Assembly (NCBI GenBank): GCA_021778935.1 | Contig: JAJYBQ010000099.1 | Location: forward strand, 1-8,377 | Direction: 5' to 3' | Length of the DNA stretch: 8,377 nt | DNA from: Pseudomonadota bacterium | GTDB taxonomy: Bacteria; Pseudomonadota; Gammaproteobacteria; Burkholderiales; Burkholderiaceae | Part shown: positions 6,083 through 8,377 of the stretch, piece by piece | How positions within the stretch are numbered: position 1 is the first letter of the stretch | How the letters are laid out: every line of letters starts with the position of its first letter | Position numbers and translations under genes: made by a program | The notes under the pieces: model-generated | The model's input: the letters and a program-made list of their open reading frames with translations, nothing else | The model's database searches: none | What the model was told of the DNA's origin: nothing

Positions 6083-7761
6083 TCGGAATGCCCTGCATCA
6101 TGCGCGGTGTCGCGCTCTTTCACGTACCGACCCGGTGCCGGTTCGATGGGCGGGTACCTGCGGTTGCCGAGCCGCCGGGGGGCGGCCTTCTCTTCGCCGG
6201 CGAAGCGGGCGAGCCAGCGATCCCAATCCGCCCACCAGCTGCCGGGGCGCTCGTCGGCGGCGGCGAGCCAGGCATCGGGGTCCGGCAGCGGCCGCGCCGC
6301 GCGGCGGGACGACGCCGGGGCCTTCCGCCGACGAGCCGCGGGCTCCGGCGCGACCCAGTAGCTCCGCCGGTTCTTCGATACCGGGTTGATGGTGCCCGCG
6401 ATGTGTCCGCTCGCGCCGAGCGCGAACCGCCGTTCGGCGGCGCCGGTCAGCGTGCGGGCGGCGGCGTAGGCCGCGCGCCAGGGCACGATGTGGTCCTCGC
6501 GGGCGCCGAACACGTAGGTCGGGGCCTCGATGCGGCGCAGGTCGACGGGTTCGCCGCAGCACGAGACCCGGCCGGGGCGGATCAGGTTGTTTTCCAGGTA
6601 GGTGTTGCGCAGGTACCAGGAGAACATCGGCCCCGGCAGATTGGTGCTGTCGGCATTCCAGTAGAGCAGATCGAAGGCCGGCGGCTGCCGTCCTTCGAGG
6701 TAATTGTTGACGACGTAGTTCCAGACCAGATCGTTGGGGCGCAGGACGGAAAACGCGTTCGCCAGATCGCGCCCCGGCATCAGGCCGCCGCCCGCCTCCT
6801 TGCCGATCGTCGCTTCGCGCATCGCGACGTGCGCTTCGTCGATGAACACGTCGAGCATGCCGGGGTCGGCGAAATCGAGCAGCGGCGTCAGCAGCGTCAG
6901 GCTCTCCGCCGGCGTCTCGCCGCGCGCGGCGAGCACCGCCAGCGCGGTGGCGAGCAGCGTGCCGCCGATGCAATAGCCGAGCGCGTTGATGGTGTCGACC
7001 TTGGCGATGTCCCGCACCGCGCCGATCGCGGCGATCGGTCCGTGTTCGACGTAGTCGTCCCAGGTCCAGCACCCGTGCTCGGCCTGCGGATTGCGCCAGG
7101 ACACGACGAACACGGTGTTGCCCTGCTCGACGCAATAGCGCAACAACGAGTTCTCCGGCTGCAGGTCGAGGATGTAGTACTTGTTGATGCAGGGCGGCAC
7201 GACCAGCAACGGGCGACCGCGCACCCGGGCCGTGCGCGGCCGGTACTGGATCAGTTGGATGAGTTCGTTTTCATAGACCACCGCGCCTTCGGTGGTGGCG
7301 ACATTGCGGCCGACCTCGAACGCCGATTCGTCGACCTGCGAGATCCGGCCCTTGGCAAGGTCGGCGAGCAGGTTCTGCATGCCTTGCAACAGGCTTGCGC
7401 CGCCGGTCTCGACGGCGCGCTGCTGCGCCCTCGGATTCCATGCCAGGAAATTCGAGGGTGCCGCGGCATCGGCCCATTGCGATACGAGGAACTGCAGGCG
7501 GCTCTTGAACTTGGGCTCGGTTTCGATCGCGGCGGCGAGCGCGCGCATCGCCTCGGCGTTGATCAGGTGGGCACGCGCCGCGAACGACGCCAGCGGATTG
7601 GCCTGCCACGCGGAGTCGGCAAAGCGGCTGTCGGCAATGGGCGCGGTGATGCGCTCCGGATGCTCGACCAGATCCCGCCAGAGCGCATCCAGGCGCTGCA
7701 GGTAGGCCTCGCGCATTTCGCGGAAGCGATCGGGGGGCGTGTTGTCGGTCGGGTCGGTCAC
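6046..7761 (-). CDS. phaC: Class I poly(3-hydroxybutyrate) polymerase (PHA synthase)
   Basis: The enzyme polymerises (R)-3-hydroxybutyryl-CoA at the granule surface. Counted from the GTG start it has 571 residues, against about 589 for C. necator PhaC. The N-terminal PhaC_N domain spans roughly 40-250, with QWADAAAPSNFLAWNP (95-110), DESAFEVGRNVA (144-155) and VPPCINKYYILDLQPENS (188-205). The alpha/beta-hydrolase core has the lipase-like box GYCIGG (262-267) with nucleophile Cys264, Asp423 in AREDHIVPW and His453 in LGASGHIAG. Conserved PNDLVWNYVVNNYL lies at 342-355. The expected end EPAPGRYVK is followed by about 22 residues, the last part read from the palindromic element. About 17 extra residues, rich in Arg/Ala/Pro, occur near 470-497. 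Start choice is uncertain: GTG at 7761 gives VTDPTDNTPPD, while TTG at 7794 would add 11 residues and directly abuts the upstream repeat; neither has a good Shine-Dalgarno site. Family call is very firm. Confidence 0.96.
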   Translation of the reverse strand: MTDPTDNTPPDRFREMREAYLQRLDALWRDLVEHPERITAPIADSRFADSAWQANPLASFAARAHLINAEAMRALAAAIETEPKFKSRLQFLVSQWADAAAPSNFLAWNPRAQQRAVETGGASLLQGMQNLLADLAKGRISQVDESAFEVGRNVATTEGAVVYENELIQLIQYRPRTARVRGRPLLVVPPCINKYYILDLQPENSLLRYCVEQGNTVFVVSWRNPQAEHGCWTWDDYVEHGPIAAIGAVRDIAKVDTINALGYCIGGTLLATALAVLAARGETPAESLTLLTPLLDFADPGMLDVFIDEAHVAMREATIGKEAGGGLMPGRDLANAFSVLRPNDLVWNYVVNNYLEGRQPPAFDLLYWNADSTNLPGPMFSWYLRNTYLENNLIRPGRVSCCGEPVDLRRIEAPTYVFGAREDHIVPWRAAYAAARTLTGAAERRFALGASGHIAGTINPVSKNRRSYWVAPEPAARRRKAPASSRRAARPLPDPDAWLAAADERPGSWWADWDRWLARFAGEEKAAPRRLGNRRYPPIEPAPGRYVKERDTAHDAGHSDPLSRDGGRGRG

Positions 7762-7794
7762 GTTCTTCGATGGGGATGATAACCAAAGGCTCAA

Positions 7795-7832
7795 GCCCTC
7801 ACCCTAGCCCTCCCCCGCAAGCGGGAGCGGGG
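7795..7832 (-). repeat. Short palindromic element at the pgeF-phaC boundary
   Basis: The stem is formed by 7812-7818 with 7821-7827 (one mismatch, a G-U pair in the minus-strand RNA), then a mismatch and three more pairs (7808-7810 with 7829-7831). Read on the minus strand the flank is GGGCTAGGGTGAGGGC. Its TAG (7806-7804) is the pgeF stop codon. It is the same family and orientation as the copy at 6042-6082. It ends just before the possible TTG start of phaC. Confidence 0.8.
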
Positions 7833-8377
7833 ATGTTTCCTCGGTGCGCCAGATCAGGGCGGCCTGCCGTCCGGTCACGCCGTCGCGGCGATAGCTGTAG
7901 AAGCGCGGGTCGCTGACGGTGCAGAGCCCGCCTCCGTGCACGTCGGCTTCCGGAATGCCCTCCCGTGCCAGCGCCTGCCGCGCCAGGGCGTAGATGTCGG
8001 CCCGGAGGCGGTCTCCCTGCGCGGGCGCAAACGCGCGGTCGGCGTCCGGCAGCAGCGTGCGCATCGCCGCCCGCACTTCGGGGCCGACCTCGAAGCGCTG
8101 CGGTCCGATCGCCGGCCCCAGGAACGCCAGCACCCGGGCGCCGGGATCCGCCGCGGCGGCGCGCAGCGCGCGTACCGTGTTCTGGATCACGCCCGCCGCC
8201 AGGCCCCGCCACCCGGCATGGGCGGCGGCGACGGCGCGACCGCGGGCATCCGCCAGCAGCAGCGGCAGGCAGTCGGCCGTCAGCACGCAGCACACGGTGC
8301 CGGGGCGCGCGCTCACCGCGGCATCGCCTTCGGGAAGCGCGCCCGGTGGGGCGCGATCGGCGTCGACGACGTGCGCG
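7804..8377 (-). CDS. pgeF: PgeF/YfiH-family laccase-domain protein (peptidoglycan editing factor), N-terminus outside the window
   Basis: About 190 C-terminal residues are visible and the frame is open to the window edge. The family, formerly called polyphenol oxidase, includes purine-nucleoside-active enzymes and the E. coli peptidoglycan editing factor. The visible part shows VLTADCLPLLLAD with a metal-ligand Cys, and AAHAGWRGLAAG with a ligand His 17 residues later, the same spacing as in the family (E. coli-type Cys107/His124). FLGPAIGP and the C-terminal DPRFYSYRRDG follow. The first His ligand (the QVHG motif) lies just beyond the edge. The protein ends in about ten residues (SPLPLAGEG) encoded by the palindromic element, past the usual end at about ALIWR. 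A GTG at 8316 would be an internal codon, not the start. A pgeF homologue directly upstream of phaC is common in betaproteobacteria. It probably has no direct PHB role, and its promoter is outside the window. Confidence 0.93.
   Translation of the reverse strand, partial: AHVVDADRAPPGALPEGDAAVSARPGTVCCVLTADCLPLLLADARGRAVAAAHAGWRGLAAGVIQNTVRALRAAAADPGARVLAFLGPAIGPQRFEVGPEVRAAMRTLLPDADRAFAPAQGDRLRADIYALARQALAREGIPEADVHGGGLCTVSDPRFYSYRRDGVTGRQAALIWRTEETSPLPLAGEG

Noticed and set aside
6003..6101. 33-residue N-terminal extension of PhaA
   Set aside because: It reads through the palindromic element (SPATAGEGGGEG) and the family starts at MTEIV with a good ribosome site.
5749..7779. 676-residue open frame on the plus strand, and a 500-residue one at 4887-6389
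   Set aside because: Both lie opposite phaA/phaC, whose catalytic motifs are intact; the plus-strand translations look like GC-driven noise.
1..8377. tRNA, rRNA, CRISPR array, insertion sequence or riboswitch
   Set aside because: No cloverleaf, spaced identical repeats, transposase motif or recognisable aptamer was seen on reading both strands.

Overview
The window is GC-rich DNA from a proteobacterium, most likely a betaproteobacterium. The main reason is the gene order pgeF-phaC-phaA-phaB-phaR, which is the Ralstonia/Burkholderia-type polyhydroxybutyrate (PHB) layout, together with protein motifs close to the Cupriavidus necator enzymes. I cannot name the genus. All eight genes lie on the minus strand, so transcription runs from high to low coordinates.

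Right-hand part (about 3327-8377), PHB locus. A PgeF/YfiH-type laccase-domain protein, cut by the window edge, is followed at once by class I PHA synthase (phaC), acetyl-CoA acetyltransferase (phaA), NADPH acetoacetyl-CoA reductase (phaB) and the PHB-responsive repressor (phaR). PhaA condenses two acetyl-CoA, PhaB reduces the product to (R)-3-hydroxybutyryl-CoA, PhaC polymerises it into granules, and PhaR senses polymer. Three copies of one short GC-rich palindromic element sit at the 3' ends of pgeF, phaC and phaB. In two of them the element supplies the gene's stop codon, so the protein tail is repeat-encoded. phaA carries an extra segment containing a 12-bp tandem repeat.

Junction (3060-3326). 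These 267 bases separate the two loci. I see no gene there, only GC-rich inverted repeats and one weak sigma-54-like match in front of the next operon.

Left-hand part (1-3059), sugar-nucleotide/polysaccharide operon. A radical SAM protein with an N-terminal cobalamin-binding-type domain is followed after 9 bases by a GHMP kinase of the heptose-7-phosphate kinase (HddA) type. The kinase stop overlaps (TGATG) the start of a GDP-L-fucose-synthase-family reductase/epimerase that runs off the window. This looks like the first part of a cluster making a GDP-activated deoxy- or modified heptose for a surface polysaccharide. The function of the radical SAM enzyme is not established and is the most open biological question here. 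Parts of this operon look less GC-rich than the PHB genes.
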